Part shown: positions 45,110-59,200 of the stretch, in pieces | Position numbering within the stretch: position 1 is the stretch's first letter | Layout of the letters: each line of letters begins with the position of its first letter | Assembly: GCA_019095985.1 (NCBI GenBank) | Contig: CM032660.1 | Coordinates: 34,861,793-34,925,792, forward strand | Reading direction: 5' to 3' | Length of the DNA stretch: 64,000 nucleotides | Source: Streblospio benedicti | Lineage: Eukaryota; Annelida; Polychaeta; Spionida; Spionidae | Notes under the pieces: generated by a model | Seen by the model: only the letters and a program-made list of their open reading frames with translations | What the model was told of the DNA's origin: nothing | Databases searched by the model: none | Position numbers and translations under genes: made by a program

Positions 45110-47272
45110 TTACTCCTGTTTCTGCTGCTCCCCCGTCGCTGCCTGCTCGCCTGACTTGGGGGCGGCTGCCTCCTCCGCCTCCTCCTTCTTGTCCTTGTCG
45201 TCGTCTTTCTTCTTGTCGGCTGCCTTCTTGGTGCCGCGGTTCTTGCGGGTGTGCTCAATGAGCGAGACGCACACAAACACCCAGTTGTAGAGGTACTGGG
45301 AGGGCAGCGAGCCCTGCTTGGCCACAGCGCCGTGGGGCACCTCTGTAAGCGCAGGGTCAGGATGAACAAACGTACAAGCTACTTATGCTGAGCTCAACTT
45401 CCCATATGGGAAAAAATGCACTCCGATGGGCGTTCCCAGTCGTAAATCATTTTAGTTCCCAGTCGGTAGGCGGGTCCTCTAAAAAAGCTCTGAGTTCACT
45501 ACTGGTAAATACGACTGGGAGTGCCCATTTCAGTGAATTTACCATATTTTGAGTTGGGAAAAAGCAATCAACTGCACCATAAATCTTATGTTTTGAATTG
45601 CAGTAGTCTTGAATAAGAGTACAGTTTGAAAAATCCTAGCATTTTTAATAATAGTACTACCGGTTTAAATAAAAATACGGAATGGAAATACAACTGAAAT
45701 CAAAGAAGAGTAAGGTTTTTTTTCCATAAGAGTACAGATCAATTAATTACAATTATTATTATTCAATGAATGTGCATCATTTAATGAAAATGATTATTCA
45801 TAGTTTCTAAAATATCATAAGATCAACAACTAGTATATTTTGATTCACAACTTTCTATCAATTCAATTCATGTATGGTGCCTCAAACATACAGGGTTACC
45901 AAGCTTGGCTTTTCTAATATCTGGACAGTCTCAAATAAGGCAGTACAGGGTGGAACATTTTTGTAAAATAAATACCCGTACATGTACGGGAATTTGGAAC
46001 ACAAGAGTAAAGCATTTAAATAGATATAAGTGAAAGCTCTGTAAAGATTACTAAAGAAGACCACACAGGGACTGCTAGCCTCAAGTGCTCTCAATAGAGA
46101 GGTAGTGTCTTTATGGTTTACTGTGCTGATTTTAATTTTTTTTTTTATGAAGTGTTGCAACTGTATGAAATGTATGAATTTACTCATTGGCATGTATGAT
46201 GTAATTTCTGTCTATCTGACATCACTTTACACTCACGATTGAGGTAGCTGTTGATGAGTTCCACTGGTATGTGGTCTGTCGTATCCACCAGGGTTGGGTC
46301 TATGGCCATAATACTCTGACTAATCTTGGGTCCTACGTACTGAAAATACACATTACACTATCTAGAGTGTCACAACAATATCAATGGATGTGAATGTCAA
46401 TTTGAATAACAGACAAACTTTATTTGAGCACTTCTCAAATGAAAAATTCTTTTAAAAAGGACTCTTTAAATGCAATAATTGGTCCCAAACTGATCACTGG
46501 TGATCTTTGCAGACAACATTTCACTGTATTTAAATCCCATATGATAAAATTCCATTACAAATACCACCTACCTTCTTGCACCTGTCCCAGTCGTCGAACT
46601 CTCCGTCCATGGCCTTGTCCACAAAGAACATGGCCAGCACGGCCTTCAGAATGAGGTGCACCACCGGAGGCGGCTCCTGCAGCAACACAACACGCCACAG
46701 TGTCAATGAATGTATGGTTGTATTGGGCTTCATTACTCAAAATCATAATCAATTGAATAGATACCTATTGAAACCTGTCATTCTGTCTTTGGCAAGACTT
46801 TCCCTCTTCTCTCAAGATCTTAATGATAATCAGGCCTAATGCGACAATCCGCTTAGGATCTATTTATTTGATAAGGCCACAATATGTAGCTCAGTCACGA
46901 AAAATGCCAGAATCAATCAACAAGACCACTTTGACATCATGATATGAAAGCAGTAATTAAGTTACGCTGTAGATGTTATTCAAACAATATTATTTTTAAT
47001 ACAATACTGAATATTCCTTTTGTAAGCCAAAAACTACAAGTGCCTCGAGAGTGTGTAGTAAATAAATTCTGTTTATAATTTGATCACAATTTTCAATCAA
47101 ATCACATGATAATTATTGTCGAAGCAAAAAAAGTGTTTTAATCGCACCTTGTAACTTTTCAGTTCGGCGTATGCTGTAGCATCAAGTTTCGCCACGTTTT
47201 CCCTCAGCTCCATCAACATGAGTCGGTCAAACAGGATCTCAGCCTTCACCTCTTCCTCGTCATCCAGACCAT
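45110..47272 (-). other. C-terminal exons of the EFCAB5-like gene: dynein-stalk-like region
   Basis: Exons 47272-47148, 46676-46572, 46339-46237 and 45342-45110 join as [54 protein letters not shown] and [17 protein letters not shown]. The order 'ELKS..PPP.V..I..AVL', 'W..(C)KK', a short helix and '..LYNWV....' is that of the microtubule-stalk end of axonemal dynein heavy chains. A Lys/Asp/Glu-rich tail follows. No AAA or motor part is present. Confidence 0.5.
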
Positions 47273-50200
47273 CTACACAAAACCATCAGATAAAGGATGT
47301 AATATTAACAGACAGATGGGTTTTTTCTATTGAAAGGCAACCAAAACACTCTTTGTAAATGATTCGATCTTGATCGTACTAATTCTGATTGTAAAACATT
47401 ATTTGACACGATTTTTATTTTGAGCATTTGAAAGTTCGGTGGCCAAATTCACCAGTATCTTTCATTGTACCCTTCTAAACATATCTTTGAACAGACAGAA
47501 AAGATGAGCTGTCTTTTTTTTTCTTTTTAAATGGTGTCTTAAATGTAGTGGATTAGTTATATCGACAAACAGTGATGCTGCTTCCTTTCTCAGTGACCCA
47601 TATTTTCACATAGTAAATAAAAATAGAATCGATTGTTTTTTTTGACAAGTATAGAAAGAATTACAAGATATTTTGTTTTTGGTTTTGTAATAATATTACA
47701 AAACATAAAGCCATTTGTACAACATGATATCGAATATATACACCGACCACCAGACTTAAGACATTTAGTGACCCAACCCACAATTAGGGTTACATTTTAC
47801 AACATATCAGGGTATCAAAAGCCTGTGGTTATATTACGAGGTGATTCTAGGGAACATGTGGACTGTGCAATAATGAGAAGTCACATTACATAAATACCCA
47901 ACATATATGATTACTTGAGAAACACATAAGAAGATTTTAAGATACATAATACATTGATTTCACCCAGATCTCACTTACCATGTTAGGCATTAGATAGTCT
48001 CACTTACATAGAATCGTCATATTTGCTTCTATTAATTTCAAACCATGATTTTTATCTAAGTGTATCTTATAACGTTGTCTACGATAATAAAATGCAAATA
48101 TTTCCAACTATAAGAGATTCATGCATAATTTGTTCTTTTGGTTATAAATATTTCAATTTTATTAGAAATCAACCTGCTGACCAAGTACAATAAAGAAGGC
48201 GCAAGAGAATTTTCATTGAAAATCTTGGCAGTGATATGTGAGCATTATAGGCCTATGCCTAACATGATTGGTCATTTGAAGGAATGGAACTGGTGAGGAA
48301 ATATTTGCATATTTGAGGGATTGGCAAGATACAGGGTAATACGGTAAAGATGACTTATTGCATCCATGTACTATTTCTACCTGTGTCCTCTTCAGGCTGT
48401 GTGTAGTTTAATGCTGAAATACAAAAGTTAGTGAAGCAACTTGCAATGTATTCAGGGATTAGATTAGTGAGTGCGGCAAATTCCATATCATTTTAGACTA
48501 AACACACGCACCTGCCATCCAAGATGTATATAAAAACAAAATATTGTGAATTTGAAGGTTAATTTGCATAAAAGGTAAAAACCTAAACTATAGTCACCAT
48601 CAGGTTTTGTGTTTGTGTTTGAACTAATAACTGAAAAGAAGTCAAAGTGTGACGTAATCAATAATCTGTTAAGAAAAGGGGAAAAAAGAAAGTAATAGTA
48701 TTACAAATGAATTTTCTCATAGCCCAAGAAAAACTCATACTGGATATATAAACTGTTAAATAAAATAAAAAAGTTGAGAACATTTTTGTAACTTCATAAT
48801 ACATGGAAAGCAAAGCTTTGAACAGCTTTAACATAACGACAGAATACAGCAACGTTTCTAGCAATACCATTCATAACTAATCTATCATGCTAAAACTTAA
48901 ATCCCACTGTCTAGGTCTAGAAATAAAATGACAAAACGCATACGTACACATCTTAAGCTCTACATGGATGGAAGGAACATTTTAAGAATGTTAACATGAA
49001 TTATTTGTAATAAAGTCTTCATAACATTAAAACCTAGTTCATAAACATGAAATGAAATGTATGTATTAAGAAATTATCAAATATCTTCAAGCCTAAGCAT
49101 TAATTGATGAACACGTTAATGCACATTTGAATATGCAAATAAAATTATATCAAAAGCAGTTAAAAAGAAAATAGATTATCATACTATACATACTTAAGCG
49201 TAGACTTTTACTGCATGAAATTTAACACTTTAATAATAAGATAACAACAAAGTTACAACATCCATTGTTCAGACATAAGAACAACTAGTAGAGGTTAATG
49301 TAGTTAATGAACGATGCACAGAAAAAGATATATTCATAGTACTTAATGTGATCGGTATTGCATGTTTGCAATATAAGTGCTTTCACAAATATTTCAAATC
49401 AAAATTAGAAATAAATAAAAATATAACATAAAAGAGCAATAAAAATGGATTTCACAATTATCTTTTGCCATGTGTTAGCCATCACATAACATAGTAATCA
49501 TTAAACATCCTACGATGTTATTTACCAATTGAGCCATGATGTTCACTCTCCAAATCAAAGTGGAAGAAATAGCATTTGGATCGTCCTAATAATGCATACT
49601 TTAAGAGACATATACATACCTGCAGCAATTCCGGCCTCATCACTTTCCCTGGCTATCTGCTTGTACGCTGTTTGCAGAAGTTTCAACATCTTCATCACCT
49701 GCAAAACACCAAACCGTGGTCTTTTTTTCATAAATCCATTATAAAGTTTGTTCATGGGCTCGTAAGTGCAATACTGATTACAATCAACGACAAATATTGT
49801 TGACAATGTTCTTCCATTGGATCAAGAGTAAGATTCACCACATCAGAAATTAAAATCTAGTCTACAACAGCAGGATGTGAGAGAAAAGACATAAACGATT
49901 TGCCTTACAAGTATACATCTTATATGAATTTTGTATTTGTCAAATGTTTCTTTTCCATTGCCGTGCAGATTTTCCAGTAATGTGAACAGAACGTCAGACA
50001 TAAAAATGCATGTGTGAAAAACAGCTGTATAGCGATCATACGCCTGAGGTTTCATATATCCATGCTGAACATTTCGGCAGTGGGGCTTGTGATTGGTTGG
50101 ATTTTGAGAGCAGCTACCACGAATATCAAAGGGTTTGAATTCACTGCGTATATAGCCGTGAGCTATGACAATGGGCACGCACCTCCCTGCTCTCGGCCTT

Positions 50201-53200
50201 GGGCAGCGCCTTGAGCTCCTTGCCGATGGAGATGTCGATGACGACGATGGCGCGGCCGGTATCGTCTCGCAGTGGGATGGCCAGGTGGCGCTCGCCGTAC
50301 GCGTCCGCCGTCACAGACTCAGAGTTGTCCACGCACTTGAACAGGTAGTCTCTGGAAACACACACACTTCTGGTTCAGGTTCGAGTCAGACGGTATTAAA
50401 CATTGAAGCCGGATTTTACAGGGTCCTTAAAAAGTCTTAAAATGTCTTATTTTGTTTGGCGGGAAAATAACAGCTATTAAAAAGTTTATTTTCTTAAAGT
50501 GGTCTTAAAAGGTCTTAATTTCTCTTTTTCATTGTTCATAGTTATTGTAAATTTCTATTATTTTAAAAATTTTACACATTTTTATATTGCCTGTGATAAA
50601 AATGCTTATGAGGCAAAATGCATGCACTTGAAGTTGCATGGTTAATTTTAGTAAAAGGTCTCGTTTTACTTCCGCAGAGCTCATTTAGTTCCCCTAAAAA
50701 GGTGGAGACAACCTGTTGTAGCTATTGTTACTTGGCACATCATCTCATTGCGCACTATTACAGGACTCAGTCAAAATGGTGTATAAATAAACCTGGAGGC
50801 GCCAGGACCTTGAGATCGACACCTTTATCAACCGTCACAACCCACCTGAAGAGGTTGTCCTTGCGCTCGAGCCGCGGTGGGTTTTTCTGGGTCGTGGCCA
50901 TGCCCTTGTGATCCGTGGCCATCATACGACGCAACACAAAGTCAACACTCTGTAAAAGACACACTGATATATTAATACAGGCCACCTCTCTATTGAGACT
51001 ACCTCTACAATAAGACAATTTTCACGCTCTCAAACGATCATAAAGCTACCAAAATGAACCTCTGTATAGAGACTACCTCTCCATTGAGACCCCCTAATGC
51101 TGGTCCCAAAGGTGGTCCTAATAGAGAGGTTCTACTGCATATCCCTTTTGGAAACTTATACATCATCTAACTTATTACATCAACAGGCAGGGACTGCATT
51201 ACGACACCTGAGTGTGGGACTCTAACCAATGAATATTTTGTCTTCCTTACTTCTGTTGGCAATCAATTTCACTATCCATATACTTGTATTTTCAATTCGT
51301 CTTTAAGAAATGTTTCTGATTCTTTAAAATAAACAATGAGATATCCACTCAAAAGAAGTTTTACTTTTTTTTTTCTCAGTCATCTTATACCGTTCATTGT
51401 GTCAAACAGTCCTTTATTGTCATCACCTTGACAACATTATCAGGTTCCACCATGATACACCACGGTACACATGTCATGAACAGGGACGAGGGGGCCCACC
51501 AGCTCTTCCAGGATATGACCCTCGGAGATACGAATGATTGACCGCCTGTGGCAGTCGGTCATTCTGATGATGTCAGCAGAAGCTGATGAAACTGTTAATG
51601 ATATTTTTGTAAGTTTTACGTGTTGTGAATAAAGAAATGACTGTATATAGCCTCAGTCATCACCTTATTATCAGGTTCCACCATGTACACCACTATGTCG
51701 TTGACGTGTGGAGACCGTCGATGTATCCAGGATATAGCGCTCTCGGAGATACGCATCGTTTTCTGTCGGATGTCCACGTGGTGGTATGCAATGCTGAATG
51801 CCTTGGCTACACCCTGTAGGAAAACAGAGTTACATTCACATCCTTACATTGGTGATGAAAGCTCATCCTTACACTCTGAACTAAAAAAGAACACATGAGT
51901 CCAAGTTTATTCAATTTTAGTAATATTCTCATATCAATTTAGTACATCACATGTTAATCGTTTCAAGAAGTTATTCAATTTCATTTAAATTTAATGAAAA
52001 AAAAAGATAAATTCTAACATATGTGTGTTACATAGTTAATGGATTTGTTCAACAAATTCTAACACTATACTAAAATGTCAAAAGAAACTTTTTTTCATGT
52101 CAACTAAAAAGACACTGTTTGAGCTCATTAAACCACAGGTGTTACATGTATATCCTGATCATTCAGCCATAATAAAGATTATACGATACCTGGAAGAACT
52201 GTATCTCATGAGTGATGAAAATGGAGCGCGGTTTTGGATCCATCAGAGTGTCGATACCCATCAAACCGAAAACGCGCTTCTTCTTGTCCTACAATCAGCA
52301 GTACAAGAGAGATCATTTCAAGAGGATATGCTGCATTAAAATCTCTTTACATCTCCTTTAAACTAGTATCATTTGGCATAATCATATGTGATACTTAGGA
52401 GCACAACAATTGAGTTCACAACTATGAGCTCAGAGGAAATCGGCTCTTTATGTGAGTAATGAGGCTAAACAAGCAGGACGACATGAAATCATGAAAATAC
52501 ACATTTGTATGTCAGTGGTGAGATATAGTCATCTGATAATGCATAGCATGGATTTCGACTCTAAACCACCAAATTAACGTTTGCACCTCGCAATATATGA
52601 CAGGGCCACGGATAAGTACCCGTCCTATTGTCCAAGACGGGTATCTGTGTTGTCAGGATGGTTATAAATCTTGAGTTACTTGTCCTATGGTGACCCTACA
52701 TATCAGTTTTCAATGAATTTACATGATGTTTGTTGATTTGGAGGTGTAAATCTTTGTTAGGACAGGTATATATTCGGAACATATATTTATTCTTCAGGAT
52801 ACCCGTCTTATGGATAAGTATGAATTTTCTCCTATTCGTGGCCCTGTATGAACTTTCCCCACCGCTATCTCATCTTGAGAGGCACAACAATTCAGTTCAC
52901 AACTATGAGGAAATTGGCTCTTTATGTGAGTCATAATGCTAAGCTAATCAGAACGACATGAAATTATGAAATACATGTGTGTATGGTGTAAATGTAGTCG
53001 TCAGATAATGCATTTCAACTCTAAACCACCACATTTACGTTTGTACCTCTCAATATCGTATTTGTTCTAATAAGAGCACAGTGCGCTTACAAAAATTTCA
53101 AACAAAAACAAGAATACAAGAGATGTCTAAAAAGCGCATTCCAATTACAACGCAACGGACATTTTTCACAACCCACCCAGCATTTACCAGCATGTATAAT

Positions 53201-56200
53201 AAGTCTTTTTCACAAGGCCCCAGGCGCATACCGCCGTGTTAGGCTTACAAAATGGCACCAGCTAAATGAAATATTTGCTAAAAAAACAAGAAATGTTTAA
53301 TATTTCATCTGTGTAACCGGGGGGGGTTGCACTGATTGGGGCAGGCGCGCTTAAAAGAACAAATACGGTATATGACCTTTCACCCCCGACCACTGACCTT
53401 GAGTGGGACGACAATGAGCGAGCCGTCGTGCTCCTCGTCAGGATGTTCCGGGTGCCAGAAGTGGATGTTGCCGTGGTTATTGACCCGCGGGACGTGGATC
53501 GGCTTCCCGGACTCGATCACCGAGTAACTGTGAATTAGGAACATTCATAGTTAACGGTGCACTGCACGATCTAATATTGAATAGGATTACAAATAATGTT
53601 CCCGATGTCATCATGATTTATCGTGACTCGGCGTTGGAAGCAGCAACTTTGAGCAGATCTTGGTATTTGAGTAGTCATGTTGAAGAACTACCGCTAAATG
53701 TATAAACCATTGAGATATTCCAAACACTACAAATAATAATCTTCATATAGATACAGTAGAACCTCTCTATCAGGACCACCTTTGGAACCAGTGTTAGGAG
53801 GTCTTTATACAGAGACTCATTTTGGTATCTTAATATGAAGGGTTAGGACCATAAAAAGTGATTGTATTACAGAGGTGGTCTCAATACAGAGGTGCTCTTG
53901 ATTGTAGGTTCTACTGTACTACGAATAACAATCTTCACAAGGACACATTATCATCTACTGACCTGACTCCCTTCATGTCCTTGTACAGACACTTGTTGAG
54001 CATGTAGGGGGCGTTGTCCTGGGTGGTGGCCGTGTAGCGCAGACACACATCACCACGATCAGGATTATCATCGTTACGCTCCAACAGCCCGATGTACGCA
54101 GAGATGATCTTCTGGTTGCCGTGGGCCTCAGCATCCTAGAAGTGTGCTCAAATAAACACCTGATTGATGAATGCGCAGAGGATCTTGTAGTTGCTTTGGT
54201 CAACGTAAAAGTATACTCCGAATATTGTATTTGTATGCAAAGATGACCAGTTATTATATTCTGTGCAACAATGATCTTGAACTGAGACCAAAACACCGGA
54301 TGTATCTTGTTATAGTACTCATCTCATACTGTCTATTACATCGGCAGTAAAATGTACAATTACATGTATTTAAACAATCAATCAGATAGCCTCATATTCA
54401 ATGTCCCTCACACACCAACACCAGCCCATCATCCACACTATCAGTCACACAAACAACTATGCAATGTAAACCTAATAAATTTCAAGTGCAATTTAATTTT
54501 GTGACTTTTGTTTTCAAATCTAAGATGGTTCGTGAAAGCATGTACCTTATACAGAGCCTGAAAGATGGACTTGTAGACTGGCTCCATGGCCGCCCCGCTC
54601 GTCTCTCCCGCTTTGATGATCTGCTGGAGCCACTTCTTTCTGGCCTCGCCTCGCACACGCTCTTGGTATGTTCTCTGTAATTAGTGGGGAGGCTTACGTC
54701 AATATTTGCATAGAATCGTGCATATGGTGATACAAGCATCAAAATTGGCATACTAACTCTCAAGGGCATACTTAAGATTTCTATCCATGGAGACATTTGA
54801 AAATCCATGGTGGCCATTTTTCAAGATGGCCACCATATTGACATGATAATATTGAGTAAGTCAATTAAATATGATTTAAATGGTAGTTGTAAGGACTTTC
54901 CTGTTGAATCTTTATATTCTGTAATAAGCACCAGCTGTTTGAAATCTACATTATCAATTTTTGAAAAATAAAGCACGCAATTGCTTGCTTCAAACAACAA
55001 ATATCACCTATTGTAAAGAGACAACAAACACTTCCTATATATAAGAAATCACAATTATTTTTGTAAAAGATAGCAAGAGTCAAGAGGCATCTGATTGAAA
55101 TTTAAAAAGTTACCTTAACAAGTGATCTTGCATTACGACTAATTCTAATAAACACACCTCGACACTACTTAGAAGGAACTCAATAAAGAAGTCAAAGTTG
55201 TCATCTCCGCCCATGTATTCTACAATCTTGTAGAACAAGTCGCGGAACTCGCGCTTGCTGAGACGGTTATCGTGGTACTTGGTCTTCCTCTTGGTGTCCT
55301 TACGAGCTGAAAAACAGTACTATGATTTTAAGTACATGTAATTCAGTAAACCATCTCATACTGCTATGTATGCATCATATATATTTTTGAAGGTATCTAA
55401 GGAATCTATGGCAATATTTGGAGAAATGTATTGCTGTATGGCATGTAAGCAGATAATCTGTTGTAGAAGAGACATGTCTTTTATTAGGAAGGATAAAATC
55501 TACGAAAACAAGCCTTCACACTTCTTATCTAGTGATGACTATTCAAACAAAATATATCTATTGATGTAGATGCTATAAATGAGCGAATGTGCATTGTGTG
55601 AACTTAGTTTCTCCAATTCAACAAAAAATTCAAATAAATAATCTAAATTAACATGTTAAAATGGTTGCTTTACATACCTTTGTGATTTGTTTATGCTCTT
55701 ATTATCTATAATTACACTTTATAAGCAGGAACAAAAATGAGCCATGCCTTATCGTGGGAAGAAAATTAACAGAATGTGTATACTAAGAAAAATGTTGCAA
55801 TCTAAAAATATATGCTTTGAAATCTAAACTCAGCATCTAAAATTCTATGACAGTATCTATGGTACCAATAGTATCTATTCGACAATTGTTTGTTATGTTC
55901 TAATACTTTCAAATCTATATATAAGTGCAGATCTGCAACCATGAAGCAATAACCAAACTAAATGTTGTAATACACACAAGCAAATCAAGTTATTGCAAAC
56001 CTAAGACAAATTAATAGTGCTCCTACAACCTTATGTTTTTAAAAACCTATATGAAATAGCAATAAAATACAACAGGACATTTGCAATGCATAAAAACGTG
56101 TCAAACCTCAATATGATAGCAATATTTAAAACTCGCATACCAATTTACCATTTTAATGAGGTCCAGTAAAAAATACAGTAGTGCAAGATCATAATTTTCT

Positions 56201-59200
56201 TTGTCGTGTACAAATATTAACAAAAAAAAGTCCATGGGCTTAATGTGCAATATTGATCAATTCGAAATGCCATTTTGGCAGGGCCGGCCAGTCAGGCTCT
56301 CAAGTCAGGCAGTTGAAATGCAGGTATTAGCAGGTGGCATTCATGTAAGAGGCTTCATGCATTTACGTTGACATCACAATTCTGCTATTATTTGACATAA
56401 TGTAATTTTGACAGTGGGCCTCTGTGCAAGTATGGGCATTTCTACGGGTCTGTAGGGGTAATTAATATAACTAATAGAACTTTTTATAATAAATCTATTG
56501 CCAATTTAATTAACGTTTGAACAAAGTTGCTCTTGCACTATCTGGATTGTAGACAAACTTTAAACACTTTCAAGGAAGCATCAAGAAACAGCTATGAACA
56601 TTAATAGAGAGAAACATTGAATAGAGACGACAACATGGCAGCAGCACCGTCTGATAGCCCAGCTAACATCAACCCGTTCTGTACACGTTACTCTCCCTCT
56701 CCCAGCTAACACCATGCATGTAATGTAACGTTACCTTCTCGTTCACCACTGGGAAAAAGCACAGCTTTGGCTGCGTGGGAACAATGATTATAGTCATAGA
56801 TAACTTTCATCTATACATAATCATTACATATTAGCCACCAATACATCAAAAAATAAAAAGTTTAAAAAAATGAAACAAGTTTAATTATAAATGAACACAA
56901 AATAAACATTTACTTTCTTGCATATTGAAATACTTAAAAATGACTGGGGCAGGTGGAATGAAGGCTCAGAATGAAATCAGTCACATATGCAGTTTAACAA
57001 TGTTGCTCAGAAACTATTAAAATTGTTAATCATAGATCATTTTCATTGAAAAGTGTTAATTAAAACAAAATCAATTTAAAAAATATCGAATCAAAATCAT
57101 TTGAATGTACAGAAATAAATTTAATCAAATATAAAATTAGAAGGTAAAAATCAGTTTCACAAAATGAACACAAATCACAAACAGATGTTCTTTAGAAGGT
57201 AGGTGACTATGTGAACAGTCAACACCAACGTCATTGATATAATCATGTTCAATTCCTATAAATTGCAGTTGTATACCAATCTCAATTGCATTACAGATGT
57301 GAATATGTAATTAGGCACTCTTACAGCAGAACATGCAGCATTTTCCAAATTGACCGAATTTAGCTCCTAACCAATACAGGCTGATTGCTTGCAACAGGCT
57401 AGGAGAATTGCATTATATAAGCTTCAGGAAATCATAATTAAATACACATAAATCTTAATAGCTCTATCATAGCTATTGAATCTGATGCATTTTTTGAGTA
57501 AGTGAGCGAGAGAGTATGATTCAGTTTTATCCATGTGGTAATACACTTGGTAAGTGAATGGTTGAGCGAGTGACTGAGTGAGCAAGTGGTTGTAGTTGAA
57601 TGAGTGTTTGAATCACCGAGTGAGTGTTTGAATGAGAAGTGGTTGAGTGATTGAATGAATGAGTGAGTGTTTGGTGAGTGGGTTTGTTGAGTGGGTTTGT
57701 TGAGTGGTTTGTTGAGTGGTTTGGTGAGTGATCGGTTCAATGAAAAGTCGTTGAATGAGTAAGTGGTTGAGTGACTGAGTGATTGAGTCGTTTTGGTGAG
57801 TGGCTGACTAAGTACTGAGTGGCTGACTGACTGAGTGACCAACTGACTGAGTGTTTGGCTGTCACCTTTGTCGATGTGCTCGTTGTCCATGCCGTCCTTG
57901 TACTTCTTCATCACCGTGAGCACCTCATCCGTGTCCAGGAAGCCTGAACCGTCGTTGTCCCACATCTCAAACAGCGAGTTCAGCAAATTCTTGCGCTTGG
58001 CCGCACGCTGCTCCTGCTTGGCCTGCAGGGATAGGAGTGTGTGTGTCTGTGTACATGGGTACTTTTGTGTGATCATTGATTCTTAACATTTGGGGGCTCG
58101 TCTGGGATAAACTAATATGAATATTGTCACTGATATGCGGCACTAATGTACATGTAGAAGATTTATTAGGAATAAGTAAGGATTTTTGAGCACTGGGATT
58201 TATCATAGAAAGAAGTGACTCAAATATTTCTTTTCATATTTAGAAGCGACGATGACATACATTAGAAATGGATGCTTTTTAGCCAACAATGGTTTGAACC
58301 TAAGAGATAATCCACACAATAAAAAAACTGTCCCTTTTGGCATATAAAAGTATATAATAAATATATAATGCCCATGTTCCGACCTTCATAAGCCTGGACA
58401 TCCTTTCCTCCTCAGTCTCCACATAGCCTTCCTTGATGAAGCGGACCAGATGCTGGAAAGCATCCATGTCTGGGAGGTCACCCAAAAACGTCTCTGTCAC
58501 CTAAACACGCAGAAAGTACACTCGTCAACCAAGTTGTTTGTAGACTGTACACAATAAATGATTTGCAAAAATAAACATATTTAAAGTATCAAGTGGCTCC
58601 ACATATTTAACTTGGTTGATGATTTTTTGCGGACTGCCAATTAAATTTTGATGCTTTTATGACATTTTCAAAAAGCAATCCATGTTCTATATATGACATA
58701 AATCTGGTTTTTTAGTAATCAATGGTTTTAACCCAATAAAAACGTCAAAAATCAATTAACAAAGCTGTTTCATTTGTCCATATAAACTTATTCAGCCAGC
58801 AAGAAAAAATGCCAATATTTCAAAAAAATTGACATTGGATTTGAAACTGATATTGATTATCATCTTGTTATCAGTAACACAAATAGCTTTTATGCTGGAT
58901 ATATTGATTCTGATTCATTCTGATGTTTTCTCTTCAAATTCATAGATTTCTTGATTGTAAAAGTATACATTTTTCAATATATTATCTTTTGTCCATAATT
59001 ATTTATTTAACAAAAAATAAATATTATTTAAAGCAAGTGGCTACTCACGGAGATGAACTGGTTGTTGGTGAGCGTGTTCTCATCAAACACGGAGGCCTGG
59101 GAGGCCTGGCTACGAGACCCGCTCAGCACTAAAACAACAATTACACTTAATGCTTGTCTAATCACTAATGTGAAATTTTTGGGGAACTCTGTAAAGATTT

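Larger units (their letters stand above)
49620..53527 (-). other. GAF-like exons of the EFCAB5-like gene
   Basis: Module 1 spans exons 53527-53398, 52288-52190 and the start of 51813-51664: [36 protein letters not shown] and [21 protein letters not shown] are the strand-strand-helix pattern of a GAF domain. Module 2 spans the rest of 51813-51664 to 49698-49620: [47 protein letters not shown] and the long helix [19 protein letters not shown] domains often bind cyclic nucleotides or serve as dimer interfaces; no ligand can be assigned here. Confidence 0.65.

Noticed and set aside
49510-49560. A possible small extra exon (around 49520-49545) in the EFCAB5-like gene
   Set aside because: A donor-like site is present, but either acceptor choice breaks the phase or adds a stop. 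The direct link 49698-49620 to 48413-48381 is in frame.
57438-58076. A 212-codon minus-strand frame running out of the EF-hand exon
   Set aside because: After the real donor at 57866 it is only translation of the TGAGTGA minisatellite (Ser/His/Leu repeats); the phase-consistent next exon is 55306-55158.
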